Source: Methanohalobium sp. (GTDB taxonomy: Archaea; Halobacteriota; Methanosarcinia; Methanosarcinales; Methanosarcinaceae). Taken from it: 36,694 nt of DNA. Shown in pieces: positions 1-9,098 of the stretch (positions are counted from its first letter, which is position 1; every line of letters starts with the position of its first letter). The notes beneath the pieces are model-generated. The model was not told the origin of the DNA, made no database searches, and saw only the letters and a program-made list of their open reading frames with translations. The stretch lies in assembly GCF_018609725.1 (NCBI RefSeq), contig NZ_JAHENT010000086.1, forward strand, positions 1 to 36,694, given 5' to 3'. Both the position numbers and the translations under genes were made by a program.

Positions 1-246
1 AAACAATACCTGATGGAATTTGATGATACACAAACAACTGGTTGAATTTAACAATGTCTTATATCAGGCAACTTGCTCAAAGCAATTGTACACTGAAAGC
101 ATTGTTTTTGTACACATCTAAATATGATTAACTACGTTAAATGATTTATGGTTAAAAAACAATAAACAACGGGGTTGTTTCATCCAACGGTTAGAAACCG
201 TTGGCTTTCACGTACCCCTGTTGCCCCTTCTTCGTAACTGTAAAAG
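1..246. other. Gene-free segment downstream of valS
   Basis: I see no credible coding region here. The short frames that overlap its right end are antisense to the valS 3' end. The left 160 bases are AT-rich with no clear structure. The right part holds two perfect hairpins, described separately, in a local sequence more GC-rich than its surroundings. They could act as the valS terminator, be the end of an insertion element, or both. Confidence 0.5.
164..204. repeat. Pair of perfect hairpins, probable IS200/IS605-type end
   Basis: Two adjacent perfect inverted repeats are visible: AAACAAC/GTTGTTT (164-170 and 174-180, 3-nt loop) and CCAACGGTT/AACCGTTGG (184-192 and 196-204, 3-nt loop). Read on the minus strand, the second is preceded by GTGAAAGCC and followed by ATGAAAC. 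That layout resembles the hairpin at 19829-19851, which lies between GAAGCC and TAGTTCAC beside a clear tnpB relic. I infer a solo transposon end, although a terminator for valS, whose stop codon is 42 bases away, is equally compatible with what is seen. Confidence 0.45.
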
Positions 247-2862
247 TTACCTTATTACAACAACCACTGTACCATCGACATCCATTACGTCTACTGCCCG
301 ACCTGAAGACATTGCTTCTTTTTCTATTTCAACTGAATCCGGTTCAAGTTCGATGTTTTCACCGTCTACAGATACTACAATTTTACCTTCGTCGGCTTGT
401 TTTGCAATTATTTCAGGGTCTTCAGACTTCAGTGTTTTTACAATAGAACCTGCTTTATCTCTGAATTTGGGACCTATTGTACCCATGTTGGGTTTAATTT
501 CTAATGGTTTGTAATCTATTTGCGGATGGCCGGATAGGACCTCTACTTCTGAATTGGTTGCACCTTTAATCTCCTCAATATCATTGTTCCCTATAACATC
601 AGAATAGATTTCCACTTTTTCTAGTGGTGCATTTAATGCCATGCCGTTATCAGATTTATATCTTCGAATATTGCTTGCAATATCCTTTATAACTTCTCCC
701 TTACTTTCAACATCATTGTTAATCAGTAATTTATTAACTTCAGGCCATGACTGTTCATGAACACTTCCTTCTTTGAACCTTGAATACATCTCCTCTGCAA
801 AAAACGGTGCAATTGGAGCAAGGACATGTATAAGCGTATCAATTGCATAATATAATGTAGTTTGTGCAGCTTTTCTTGGTTCAGGGTCATTACCATAAAG
901 CCTTGATTTAACCAATTCAAGATAATTGTCAGCAAGAACTTCCCATGCAAAAGTACGTATTGATTTGTAGGCTTCATCAAATAGCAGTTTGTCCATACTG
1001 GTTGTTACAGATTCTATTAATTTGTTCAACTTACTAAGCAACCATTTATCAACCAGTGATAAATTTTCTTGAGGTATTTGAGCCATATCACTGCTGTCAG
1101 GTACAAACCCTTCCAGATGGGTCATGGAGAACCTGTAGATACTCCAAACCTTCTGCATAAAACGTGAGGCAGAAACTACATCTTTCCATCTAAACATTAC
1201 ATCTGAACCGGGTGTTCCACCGACTGCTCCCCATTGTCTAAAAGCATCAGCACCATATTGACCAACCACTTCGTCTGGAGATATTATATTACCCTGGGAT
1301 TTGCTCATTTTATGACCGTCTTCACCGAGAACCATCCCGTTAACAAGGATAAATTCCCACGGTTTTATCCCTTTTATTGCTTTGGTACGAAGTATTGTAT
1401 AAAAAGCCCATGTACGCAGAATATCATGACCCTGCGGACGTATCTGAGTGGGGAGACGCAGTTCATGTTCACTTAACCAGCCTGATACATGGAGTGCTGT
1501 AAGGGATGAATCCATCCATGTATCCAGTACATCATTTTCTGGTTCAAAATCTTTTGACCCACAGTTGCACGGCTCAGGCGGTTCGGTCTGTGTAGGGTCA
1601 AGTGGTAACCATTCCTCTTTGGCTACCATTGTCTCTCCACATTTATTGCAGTACCACACCGGGATGGGGGTTGCAAATACTCTCTGACGTGATATACACC
1701 AGTCCCATTCCATAACATCGGTCCAGTTTTTTAGTCGGGTTTTCATATACTCAGGATGCCAGTTAACTTCATCAGCTGTATTGTGGATTTCATCATCATT
1801 TACCGACACAAACCATTGAGGTTCTGACAAAATTTCAATGGGAGTTTTACATCTCCAGCATAACCCTACATTCTGTTCCAGTGTTTCCTGTTGATAGAGA
1901 TGACCTTTATCACTAAGTTCTTGAGTTATGGCGTCTTTACATTCTGAAATGGTCATACCAGAATACTTACCAGCCACATCGGTCATTCTACCGTTTTTAT
2001 TGATTGCTTTTCGAACCGGCAGGTCATATTTTACACACCAGCGGACATCCTGTTTATCACCAAATGTACAAATCATTACAACTCCGGTTCCAAAGGATGT
2101 ATCCACATCCTCGTCCGCCAGCACCGGTACTTTCTGTCCAAAGATAGGAACTTCTACCTCATCGTTTATGTGTTCCCTGTAGCGCTCATCTTCTGGATTA
2201 ACAGCTACTGCGACACATGCAGGAAGTAATTCAGGTCTTGTGGTTGCTATTTCAAGGTCATCAAAATAAAGATAATTCAAACTGGTGTCTCTTGAATCAT
2301 ATTCCACTTCTGCAAGTGCAATGGCGGTTTCACATCTGGGGCACCAGTTTACAGGGTAATCAGACTGATAAATGCGGTTTATATCATACATCTGGACAAA
2401 GGACTTTTGAGTTTTAACAAAATATTCAGGTTCCATTGTGACAAATTCATTATTCCAGTCAATGGAAAAACCAAGACGCATCATGGTCTCACGCATTTTC
2501 TCAATATTCTGACTGGTAAGGTCTTTACACATTTTACGAAATTCTGCTCTTGAAACCTCATTTTTGGTTATCCCGTGTAATTCTTCAACTTTTACCTCTG
2601 TAGGAAGACCATGGCAGTCCCATCCCTGGGGAAACATTACATTATACCCACGCATTCGTTTATATCTGGCTATAAAATCGATGTAACACCAGTTTAATGC
2701 ATTACCGATATGGAAATTGCCTGTTGGATATGGAGGGGGAGTGTCTATAATGTACTGGGGTCGACTCTGGTCTTCCCAGTCAAAATGATATTTGGACATG
2801 TCCCACGAACTCTGCCATTTGGGCTCTACTTCATGAGGGATATATTCTTTTGGAACCGTCAT
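247..2862 (-). CDS. valS: Valyl-tRNA synthetase
   Basis: Charges tRNA-Val with valine in the cytoplasm. This is a class Ia synthetase of 871 residues, the usual archaeal length. The HIGH-type signature HIGN is at residues 51-54, just after the PPPYPTG stretch, and KMSKS lies near residue 517. Between them is the CP1 editing domain with Cys pairs (WCPRCE, CWRC, CNKCG) typical of zinc-binding ValS. The C-terminal third is the anticodon-binding helical domain. The start has a GGAGAG site 6 nt upstream and a TATA-like ATATATTTAAA near 2925-2935. It appears monocistronic, since the next gene upstream is divergent. Nothing looks damaged. Confidence 0.97.
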   Translation of the reverse strand: MTVPKEYIPHEVEPKWQSSWDMSKYHFDWEDQSRPQYIIDTPPPYPTGNFHIGNALNWCYIDFIARYKRMRGYNVMFPQGWDCHGLPTEVKVEELHGITKNEVSRAEFRKMCKDLTSQNIEKMRETMMRLGFSIDWNNEFVTMEPEYFVKTQKSFVQMYDINRIYQSDYPVNWCPRCETAIALAEVEYDSRDTSLNYLYFDDLEIATTRPELLPACVAVAVNPEDERYREHINDEVEVPIFGQKVPVLADEDVDTSFGTGVVMICTFGDKQDVRWCVKYDLPVRKAINKNGRMTDVAGKYSGMTISECKDAITQELSDKGHLYQQETLEQNVGLCWRCKTPIEILSEPQWFVSVNDDEIHNTADEVNWHPEYMKTRLKNWTDVMEWDWCISRQRVFATPIPVWYCNKCGETMVAKEEWLPLDPTQTEPPEPCNCGSKDFEPENDVLDTWMDSSLTALHVSGWLSEHELRLPTQIRPQGHDILRTWAFYTILRTKAIKGIKPWEFILVNGMVLGEDGHKMSKSQGNIISPDEVVGQYGADAFRQWGAVGGTPGSDVMFRWKDVVSASRFMQKVWSIYRFSMTHLEGFVPDSSDMAQIPQENLSLVDKWLLSKLNKLIESVTTSMDKLLFDEAYKSIRTFAWEVLADNYLELVKSRLYGNDPEPRKAAQTTLYYAIDTLIHVLAPIAPFFAEEMYSRFKEGSVHEQSWPEVNKLLINNDVESKGEVIKDIASNIRRYKSDNGMALNAPLEKVEIYSDVIGNNDIEEIKGATNSEVEVLSGHPQIDYKPLEIKPNMGTIGPKFRDKAGSIVKTLKSEDPEIIAKQADEGKIVVSVDGENIELEPDSVEIEKEAMSSGRAVDVMDVDGTVVVVIR

Positions 2863-3400
2863 TGCAACTCTCCAATGATTATTAATTAGTAATCTTGTTT
2901 GTGATATTTTACAGTAATTTGAGATTATTTAAATATATCTAGTAAATCAATAAAAATATGGTTTAAAAATGACACCAATAATTGATAGTTGTTAATGGCC
3001 AGAATCTGGTGTTATACAAAATTAACCCACTGTATATATTTAAACACTTGAAAAATACCAAAACTGATTTATATCTATCGGATTATTTTTCTTATAGGGT
3101 TTATTTTTAACCTGTAAGTAGGGGGTTAAAGAGGTCAATAAAATAACTGTACTTGCATTTAACGGTAAATCCATGTGTTTTGCACATGTTCTATTGAATT
3201 CTCTGGATATGTATGAAAGAAGATATTGCATAAAGAAGGGCCAAATAAATCTGGTATTCCCTCACCGGTTATATCAGAGAATCAAAGAATCAGGAATTAT
3301 TAACCTCGTATGCAAAACATACCCATTCCCAACATATCGAAATATATTGAAAAATAGCTATGAATTTATAACCTTCTGAATTTGGATAAGGTAGATTAAA
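2863..3400. other. 538-base intergenic region between divergent valS and ferritin genes
   Basis: Holds the divergent promoters of valS (left edge) and the ferritin gene (right edge). In between is AT-rich sequence with a 7-bp inverted repeat TTTAACC/GGTTAAA (3106-3112 and 3124-3130), and a distant 9-bp inverted pair TGTTTTGCA/TGCAAAACA (3176-3184 and 3311-3319). A 68-codon open frame at 3173-3379 has no recognisable motif or ribosome binding site and I do not call it. The region is longer than most gaps in this window. Confidence 0.5.
3340..3349 (+). promoter_or_regulatory. Probable TATA box of the ferritin-superoxide reductase operon
   Basis: AAATATATTG lies about 55 bases before the ferritin ATG, which would place transcription start near 3370. 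The leader would then be about 30 nt and carry the AAGGTAG ribosome site at 3388-3394. A second AT-rich stretch at 3364-3372 is a weaker alternative because it would start transcription inside the ribosome site. No operator for a metal or redox regulator is obvious. Confidence 0.4.
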
Positions 3401-3961
3401 ATGTTAAGCGAAAAAATGACCGAAGCATTAAATGTACAACTCAACAAGGAGATGTATTCTGCATATCTATACATGTCCATGTCCGCTTATAGTACATATA
3501 TCGGACTGAATGGGTTTGCCAACTGGTTTATGGTGCAGTACCAGGAAGAGATGACCCATGCCATGAAGTTTTATGATTATATTAATGACCATGGAGCTCA
3601 GGTAAAATTAATGGAAATACCACAACCACCTACTACATTTGATTCAGCACTGGACATGTTCGAGAAAACGCTTGAACATGAAAAATTTGTTACAAAATCC
3701 ATTAATGAACTTGTCGACCTTGCAGTTGAGGAAAAAGACCATGCTACATATACATTCCTCCAATGGTACGTTTCCGAACAGATTGAAGAGGAAGCAAACG
3801 ATAACGAAATAATTTCCAAACTTAAACTTATGGGCAAAGATGGTAGCGGAATGTATATGCTGGATAAAGAACTCAGCCAGAGGATGTTTGTTCCAGAATA
3901 TACATCCAAATCATTGTCAGGTGCACAGACACAAACCCAAGCAGAGGATAAAGGACAATAA
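3401..3961 (+). CDS. ftn: Ferritin (non-heme, FtnA type)
   Basis: Iron storage and ferroxidase protein that assembles as a cytoplasmic 24-mer shell. All ferroxidase ligands of the bacterial FtnA type fall at the expected residues: E17, E50, H53, E94, Q127 and E130. The 186-residue length is normal, with a low-complexity Gln/Thr-rich tail after residue 175. No heme-binding Met pattern of bacterioferritin was noticed. The start has AAGGTAG 6 nt upstream. It is followed after 26 bases by a superoxide reductase gene on the same strand, so the two probably form an oxygen-defence and iron-sequestration operon: the reductase removes superoxide and ferritin holds iron away from Fenton chemistry. Confidence 0.95.
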   Translation: MLSEKMTEALNVQLNKEMYSAYLYMSMSAYSTYIGLNGFANWFMVQYQEEMTHAMKFYDYINDHGAQVKLMEIPQPPTTFDSALDMFEKTLEHEKFVTKSINELVDLAVEEKDHATYTFLQWYVSEQIEEEANDNEIISKLKLMGKDGSGMYMLDKELSQRMFVPEYTSKSLSGAQTQTQAEDKGQ

Positions 3962-3987
3962 TCATTAAAATTTACAGGGTGATATAA

Positions 3988-4347
3988 ATGATAGAAAATA
4001 TAGTTAAAGGAAAAGAAGAAGAAGCAGAAAGTAAATTAAAAGAGAAACATGTTCCATCAATTGAAATAATGAAAGGACAGGGTAAACAAGGAGAAGATGT
4101 CATAGAAGTTGCTGTTGGAAAAGAAACTCCCCATCCAAACAAAGTGGAACACCATATAGCATGGGTGGAATTGCACGGAGTAAGAAATAATGGACAGGTG
4201 GTAAATCTCGGAAAAATGGATTTTGCTCCTGTTTATGTAGAACCAAACGTAAAATTTGAAGTGAACAGTATTGATGATTTCAAATCTTTCTACGCTGTTG
4301 AATACTGCAACATACACGGACTCTGGGAAAATAGTGTTGAAATTTAA
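3988..4347 (+). CDS. sor: Superoxide reductase, one-iron (neelaredoxin) type
   Basis: Reduces superoxide to hydrogen peroxide without making oxygen, a strategy of anaerobes. The 119-residue protein is the neelaredoxin type: it lacks the N-terminal desulforedoxin FeCys4 domain. Catalytic-site residues are visible: E19-K20-H21 in EKHVP, H49, H55 and the C-terminal pair C107 and H110 in YCNIH, giving the expected four-His one-Cys iron site. The start has AGGGTGA 7 nt upstream. It follows the ferritin gene closely and ends 8 bases before a strong bidirectional terminator hairpin. An electron donor such as rubredoxin must be encoded elsewhere. Confidence 0.95.
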   Translation: MIENIVKGKEEEAESKLKEKHVPSIEIMKGQGKQGEDVIEVAVGKETPHPNKVEHHIAWVELHGVRNNGQVVNLGKMDFAPVYVEPNVKFEVNSIDDFKSFYAVEYCNIHGLWENSVEI

Positions 4348-4355
4348 TGCAGTCA

Positions 4356-4380
4356 AAAAGTTGAATACATTTCAACTTTT
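4356..4380. terminator. Bidirectional terminator hairpin between convergent genes
   Basis: Perfect 10-bp stem AAAAGTTGAA/TTCAACTTTT (4356-4365 and 4371-4380) with a 5-nt loop. It sits between the ends of the superoxide reductase gene and ahbC, which converge, and has T-rich sequence on both outer sides. The symmetry means it can serve both transcripts. Confidence 0.7.
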
Positions 4381-4391
4381 AATTTCTTTAT

Positions 4392-5591
4392 TTATCCCTC
4401 ATAATAACCGATTTCTTCTTCTGTTAGATAACACGCAGGATCATCTGCCCATACATTATTATGCACTGCTTCTGCACGGACACGGAAATTTCCATTACAG
4501 ATATCAAACCATTTACAACTGGCACATCGATAAGCATTGGATTTAATAAGAGGTTTCCGATTTTTAAGTCCAGCCATCAAATCATCACTGGTATCTTTCC
4601 ATATATCACTAAACTTTCGTTCTTTTACATTTCCGAGTGTATAATGCCTCCAGAACTGATCGGGATGAACTGAACCGTCCCATGACACACATCCTATTCC
4701 AATACCTGATGAATTGCCTTTATTCATCGACAACAACTCATAGACATCTTCAGCACGTTCCGGGTTTTCCTCAAGCAGACGGAGATATACATATGGTCCA
4801 TCACAGTGGTTATCCACTGTAAGTACTTCAACCTGTTTACCCTTGTCATGAAGCTGTTTTGTACGGTCCATTATAAGGTCAAGTGTTTTTCGCGTTTCCT
4901 CTGGTGAAAGGTCTTTGTCCATCAGACCTGAACCTCTTCCTGAATAGACAAGATGGTAGAAACAGGTTCTTGGAATATCCATCTCATCGATAAGGTCAAA
5001 TAATGAGGGGATATCTGCTACGTTTTCCTTATTCATGGTAAAACGTAGACCCACTTTAATCCCTTCTTTCTGACAATTTTGCAAGCCTTCAAGAGCTGCG
5101 TTGAATGAACCCTTTACACCTCTGAAACTGTCATTTGTATCTTTCACACCATCAAGGGATATTCCTACATACGACAAACCTATATCTTTTAATGTCTTTG
5201 CCATATTGCTATCAATCAGTGTTCCGTTGGTAGAAATAACAGCACGTATTCCTTTTGACCTTGCATATCTTACAAGTTCAAAAAGGTCATGGCGCATAAG
5301 TGGTTCTCCACCAGAGAAAAGAATAACAGGTGAGCCAAACTCTGCAAGGTCATCGATTAATTCTTTACCCTTATTCGTGGTCAGCTCGTCACTGTAATCA
5401 ATATTCTGGGATTGGGCATAACAGTGTGCACATTTAAGGTTACACCGCCTGGTTACATTCCAGACAACAACCGGTTTTTTATCTTTGGAAAATTGCAGAA
5501 GGTGAGAGGGGAGTTTACTGGACAGACATCCATACCTTAAAGCATCTGAGGATTCTACCGTGCCACAGTAAAGTTTTGAAATTCCTATCAT
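4392..5591 (-). CDS. ahbC: 12,18-didecarboxysiroheme deacetylase (radical SAM), AhbC
   Basis: Removes acetate side chains from didecarboxysiroheme to give Fe-coproporphyrin III in the alternative (Ahb) heme pathway of archaea and sulfate reducers. The 399-residue protein begins with MIGISKLYCGTVE, a start I recognise from AhbC, and carries the radical SAM motif C50-xxx-C54-xx-C57, then the SGGEPL strand. A C-terminal Cys-rich segment (GIGCVSWDG, then CASCKWFDIC) is the SPASM-like auxiliary cluster region. It is the last gene of cobA-hemD-ahbC on the minus strand, 22 bases after hemD, which fits a heme/siroheme role. AhbD is a close relative and the main alternative. Confidence 0.85.
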   Translation of the reverse strand: MIGISKLYCGTVESSDALRYGCLSSKLPSHLLQFSKDKKPVVVWNVTRRCNLKCAHCYAQSQNIDYSDELTTNKGKELIDDLAEFGSPVILFSGGEPLMRHDLFELVRYARSKGIRAVISTNGTLIDSNMAKTLKDIGLSYVGISLDGVKDTNDSFRGVKGSFNAALEGLQNCQKEGIKVGLRFTMNKENVADIPSLFDLIDEMDIPRTCFYHLVYSGRGSGLMDKDLSPEETRKTLDLIMDRTKQLHDKGKQVEVLTVDNHCDGPYVYLRLLEENPERAEDVYELLSMNKGNSSGIGIGCVSWDGSVHPDQFWRHYTLGNVKERKFSDIWKDTSDDLMAGLKNRKPLIKSNAYRCASCKWFDICNGNFRVRAEAVHNNVWADDPACYLTEEEIGYYEG

Positions 5592-5613
5592 TTTAATTCC
5601 TGTATTAATTTAT

Positions 5614-6441
5614 TTATTGAGTACCGTAAATAAAATCATGAATATCTGCAAGCATATTTTCAAATAGATATTTTTCTGGTACAATATCTACTTTTATCCC
5701 ATAATTTTTTAAAGTGTTGGCTGTAGGTGTTCCGATAGCTGCTACAGTTGTGTCGTTGCTGTTTAATACTTCTATAATCCTATCTTCTGCTTCAACATCA
5801 TTTGCTTTAGTAAAGAAATTGTGCACAATCATAGAACTTGTGAATGCAAACACGGATATGTTTCCCGCAAGTGAACAACGTATAAGGTTTTTCTGTGTGA
5901 TATTGTCCGGGATATTCAGTGTATAAACCTGAGTTTCAAATACCGTTGCTCCGTTGTTAATGAGACCGGATATCAAATACTTTGAACCATGTGAACTTCT
6001 GGCTATATCAATCGTTTTACCTTCTACATAAGGGCTGAGGTAATCCACTACTCCCTCTGAACTATATGAATCAGGAAAATCCATACATTCTATACCAGCA
6101 TCTTCAAGAGCTTTCTGTGTGTTTGGACCTATTGCCAATACATCGGTATTGTTTAAAGCTGCCAAAAATTCCTGGTTGATTTCATCAGAAATTTTATTCA
6201 GTGTAAAATCGATGCCATTTGCACTGGTAAAGATTACATAATCGGATTTTCCGTTTAACATCCGGTATACAAAATCATCGAAACAATCGTCTTTTTTATC
6301 TTCAATTTCAATCATGGGTGCAGAAAAGGTTTCAAAACCATACTCCTGTGCCAATGTTACTGATTTGTTAAGATACATTTCCGGACGCATGATGGCTATA
6401 ATTGGTGTTTGACCAGCATCATGATTTATATTAAAAGCCAT
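5614..6441 (-). CDS. hemD: Uroporphyrinogen-III synthase
   Basis: Closes and inverts ring D of hydroxymethylbilane to form uroporphyrinogen III, the last common tetrapyrrole precursor before siroheme, heme, F430 and cobamides. The family is poorly conserved; the call rests on the fold-like pattern (IAIMRPE start, VIFTSANGIDF in the middle, FAFTSSMIVHNFF, then VAAIGTPTANTLKNYG) and on context between cobA and ahbC. I place the start at 6441 (275 residues) because AGAGG lies about 8 nt upstream. A longer frame to 6492 would overlap cobA and has no ribosome site I can see. Gap to cobA is 34 bases. Confidence 0.9.
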   Translation of the reverse strand: MAFNINHDAGQTPIIAIMRPEMYLNKSVTLAQEYGFETFSAPMIEIEDKKDDCFDDFVYRMLNGKSDYVIFTSANGIDFTLNKISDEINQEFLAALNNTDVLAIGPNTQKALEDAGIECMDFPDSYSSEGVVDYLSPYVEGKTIDIARSSHGSKYLISGLINNGATVFETQVYTLNIPDNITQKNLIRCSLAGNISVFAFTSSMIVHNFFTKANDVEAEDRIIEVLNSNDTTVAAIGTPTANTLKNYGIKVDIVPEKYLFENMLADIHDFIYGTQ

Positions 6442-6475
6442 ATTATATTCCTCTTTAACAACATCAATAATCCTG

Positions 6476-7228
6476 TTAGTCATTAAAACCAAGTTTGTTT
6501 CTAAGTTTTACAACATCACCTATTACTGTTATAGCTGGCGGTTTAACACCCCTATCTTCTGCAATATCTGCTATCGATTCAATGGTTCCTACCGTCACCC
6601 TTTGATCTGAATGAGTTCCATTTTCAATTATTGCCACTGGTGTTTTTGGGTTTTTTCCGTGTTTGATAAGCTGTTGTGCATTTTGTTTAAGTCTTTTAAC
6701 TCCCATAAGAATAACAATAGTACCTTCAAAATTTGAAAGTGATTCCCAGTCAAGGGAACTTTCATTCTTTGTAGGGTCTTCATGCCCAGTAATAAATGTA
6801 ACCATTGAAGCGTGGTCTCTGTGAGTTAAAGGGATACCTGCACAGGCGGGTACTGCTATAGCTGATGTAATACCAGGTATCACTTCAAAATTTATACCTT
6901 CTTTTACAAGTTCCTCTACTTCTTCTCCGCCGCGACCAAATATATATGGGTCGCCCCCTTTAAGACGAACGACTGTTTTCCCTTCCCTTGCTTTATTTAC
7001 AAGTACCTGATTGATTTCATTTTGGGATAATTTGTGGTTACCTGCAGATTTTCCTGCATCTATTTTTTCAACACTTTCAGGTATTGATTCAAGAATCTCC
7101 TTTCCCGGTAACTGGTCACAGACCATGACATCGGCTGATTTTATTAACCTATCAGCCTTCAAAGTCAATAATTCGGGATCACCCGGTCCTGAACCGACAA
7201 GGAACACCTTACCATTTTTCTGGTTCAT
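6476..7228 (-). CDS. cobA: Uroporphyrinogen-III C-methyltransferase (SUMT)
   Basis: Uses two S-adenosylmethionines to methylate uroporphyrinogen III at C2 and C7, giving precorrin-2 for siroheme, heme (Ahb route), cobamide and F430. Motifs of the tetrapyrrole methylase family are intact: GSGPGDPELLTLKA at the N-terminus, RLKGGDPYIFGRGGEE near residue 80, and VIPGITSAIA, then GIPLTHR. Length of 250 residues is normal for stand-alone SUMT. The open frame continues 44 codons upstream, but GAGGG about 12 nt before the ATG at 7228 and the conserved start of the family fix the beginning there. First gene of the cobA-hemD-ahbC operon. Confidence 0.95.
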   Translation of the reverse strand: MNQKNGKVFLVGSGPGDPELLTLKADRLIKSADVMVCDQLPGKEILESIPESVEKIDAGKSAGNHKLSQNEINQVLVNKAREGKTVVRLKGGDPYIFGRGGEEVEELVKEGINFEVIPGITSAIAVPACAGIPLTHRDHASMVTFITGHEDPTKNESSLDWESLSNFEGTIVILMGVKRLKQNAQQLIKHGKNPKTPVAIIENGTHSDQRVTVGTIESIADIAEDRGVKPPAITVIGDVVKLRNKLGFND

Positions 7229-7445
7229 ATTATTATTAGCCCTCTTTATATTAGTTGAAACATCTGAATAATTTCCTGAAATAAATAGTTTACAGATTGT
7301 TAAATTAAAATAATAACCAGTATAAAAAAGATATATATCAAAATATAGAAAAATTGTCATCGTTTCCCATACCGACTAATTTTACTAAAACTCCAAAAAC
7401 TATATTACACACAAACATATACTTTTTACATGGGGGATTTATACA

Positions 7446-7886
7446 ATGACAGAAGAACAGTTTAAAAAAATCCTTATTGCCACCGATGGTTCAGAAAACT
7501 CTAAAAATGCGATAAATTCAGGTATAGAAATTGCAAAGATAAATAATGCCGATATATATGCAGTATATGTTATTCCACCTGTAAGTGCACCAGCCGCACA
7601 AAGAGGAAAAAGTTGGGCTGAATCTATCAGGCAGGATTTAACCGAAGACGGAAAAAAGGCAACAAAAGATGTTGAAGATGCCGCAAAGGAAGCAGGCGTA
7701 AATGTGGAAACAATTTTGCTTGAGGGCAACCCAAGTGAGGAGATAATCAATTTTGCCGAGAAAAATGATATGGACCTGATTGTTTTGGGTTCACTGGGTA
7801 AATCAGGCGTTGAGAAATTCCTGATTGGCAGTGTAGCTGAAAAAGTGGTCAGGAATGCTAATAAACAGGTATTGATTGTACCTTGA
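7446..7886 (+). CDS. Universal stress protein (UspA family), copy 1
   Basis: Small cytoplasmic alpha/beta protein of the Usp family, 146 residues. The N-terminal strand KILIATDGSENS and the C-terminal ATP-binding signature, G-xx-G followed by nine residues and GS (from GSLGKSG to LIGS), are both intact, so this is probably the nucleotide-binding type. GGGGGA lies 8 nt before the ATG. It is followed after 24 bases by a close paralogue of identical length, so the pair looks like a tandem duplication in one transcription unit. The physiological trigger cannot be read from sequence; salt, oxygen or energy stress are usual themes in the family. Confidence 0.93.
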   Translation: MTEEQFKKILIATDGSENSKNAINSGIEIAKINNADIYAVYVIPPVSAPAAQRGKSWAESIRQDLTEDGKKATKDVEDAAKEAGVNVETILLEGNPSEEIINFAEKNDMDLIVLGSLGKSGVEKFLIGSVAEKVVRNANKQVLIVP

Positions 7887-7910
7887 ATATTTGATAAGGG
7901 GGAGTACAAA

Positions 7911-8351
7911 ATGGTTGATAAATACAACAATATATTAATTGCTACTGATGGTTCAGAAAATTCCAAAAATGCGATACAAGCAGGGGTGTATCTTGCCAAT
8001 AAAACTGGTGCAAATGTATATGCAGTTTATGTAATACATCCAGTAAGTGTTACTACAGGTCGCAAAGGTCCTGATTGGGTTGAGGCTGCCAGAGAAATGA
8101 TGAGAGATGAAGGAGAAAAAGCAACTAATTACATTAAAAAAATAGGTGATGAAGAAAATTTGGAAGTAGATTCAGTAATACTTGAAGGCGACCCGGGGGA
8201 TGAAATTGTAAAATTTGCTGACAAAAATGATGTTGACCTTGTTGTCATGGGCACTAGAGGATTATCTGGAATACAGCGTTTCATGGTTGGCAGTGTAGCC
8301 GATAAAGTTGTAAAACACTCAAATACGGAAGTATTGATTGTGCCCTCTTAA
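7911..8351 (+). CDS. Universal stress protein (UspA family), copy 2
   Basis: Paralogue of the preceding gene, also 146 residues and aligned end to end without gaps that I notice. It shares the start ILIATDGSENSKNAI and the ATP-binding signature GTRG followed by nine residues and GS. The central helix (GRKGPDWVEAAREMM) differs from copy 1, so the copies are old enough to have diverged in the dimer or ligand surface. It has its own ribosome site GGGGGAG 7 nt upstream. The two proteins may form heterodimers, which is inference. Confidence 0.93.
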   Translation: MVDKYNNILIATDGSENSKNAIQAGVYLANKTGANVYAVYVIHPVSVTTGRKGPDWVEAAREMMRDEGEKATNYIKKIGDEENLEVDSVILEGDPGDEIVKFADKNDVDLVVMGTRGLSGIQRFMVGSVADKVVKHSNTEVLIVPS

Positions 8352-8537
8352 TCTATATATAAGTAAAATAATAACAATATATATTGACAATACCTATGTA
8401 TGGTTATCATACGCTCCTTTAAAATTTGAATATGATGAGTTTACCCTATCATGTACAAATCTTGATGGGTTTATTTTTTAAGATAACTTTTGAAGACAAC
8501 AAAATTGAAAAAATTACAAAAAAGTGAGATGTAAAAT

Positions 8538-9098
8538 TTATCTGCCATATAATCCAATAAGTTCGCCTTCAGCCAATATATGACCGTCCATAGCATTTTC
8601 CAGATTTTGTCTGTTTGCTCCACCATCAAGGTTTAATTCTGTATCAAGTGCATAAACCCTGAAAATGTATCTATGTGTAGTATCAGATGGTGGGCATGGA
8701 CCTCCATAAGAAACTTCACCAAAACTGTTTTCCCCTTCTATACCGGGTACACTGTCTTTCATTATATTTGATTCAGGATTTATGTTCCAAACTATCCAGT
8801 GTGTAAATACTCCTCCCGGTGCATCCGGGTCTTCAACAATTAGAACCAGACTATCTGCATCATCCGGAATTCCGGAAAATTGCAGTGGAGGATTTATATT
8901 TTCACCATCACAGGTGTAGACTACCGGTATCGTTTCATTGTTTTCAAATGCACTGCTGGATACATCAAACTGTGCAATTTGAGAGTCTTCTGCACCATTA
9001 TCCGGTTCGTTGCCATCCTGACCTGTACATCCAATACCCAAAAATATTATACAAAATAACAACAATGTTATAGACATATTGATTTTATTCAATCCCAT
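8538..9098 (-). CDS. PEBP-family (YbhB/YbcL, Raf-kinase-inhibitor-like) lipoprotein
   Basis: Phosphatidylethanolamine-binding-protein fold, 186 residues. The family signatures are clear: DPDAPGGVFTHW near the middle and GGPCPP...HRYIFRVYALD towards the end. The N-terminus has a hydrophobic segment (residues 9-23) ending in LGIGC, a lipobox with C24, followed by an acidic, low-complexity linker up to about residue 42. I infer an exported lipid-anchored protein. Its ligand and role are unknown, as for most prokaryotic members. No operon partner: the gene is flanked by gaps of 186 and 337 bases. Confidence 0.9.
   Translation of the reverse strand: MGLNKINMSITLLLFCIIFLGIGCTGQDGNEPDNGAEDSQIAQFDVSSSAFENNETIPVVYTCDGENINPPLQFSGIPDDADSLVLIVEDPDAPGGVFTHWIVWNINPESNIMKDSVPGIEGENSFGEVSYGGPCPPSDTTHRYIFRVYALDTELNLDGGANRQNLENAMDGHILAEGELIGLYGR

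Noticed and set aside
3176-3319. Distant 9-bp inverted pair TGTTTTGCA/TGCAAAACA
   Set aside because: Separated by more than 120 bases in AT-rich sequence, so chance is a sufficient explanation.
3173-3379. 68-codon open frame between valS and ferritin
   Set aside because: No ribosome site, no recognisable motif, and an uneven composition; it looks like chance in an AT-rich gap.
7439-7999. 186-codon frame antisense to the two universal stress genes
   Set aside because: It is a shadow of strongly supported plus-strand genes; the repeated motif in it (IAFLEFSEPSVAI) is only the reverse of the duplicated Usp start.
8432-8500. Possible C/D box small RNA starting at ATGATGA
   Set aside because: A box C-like sequence is present, but no CTGA box D or paired inner boxes occur at the right distance.
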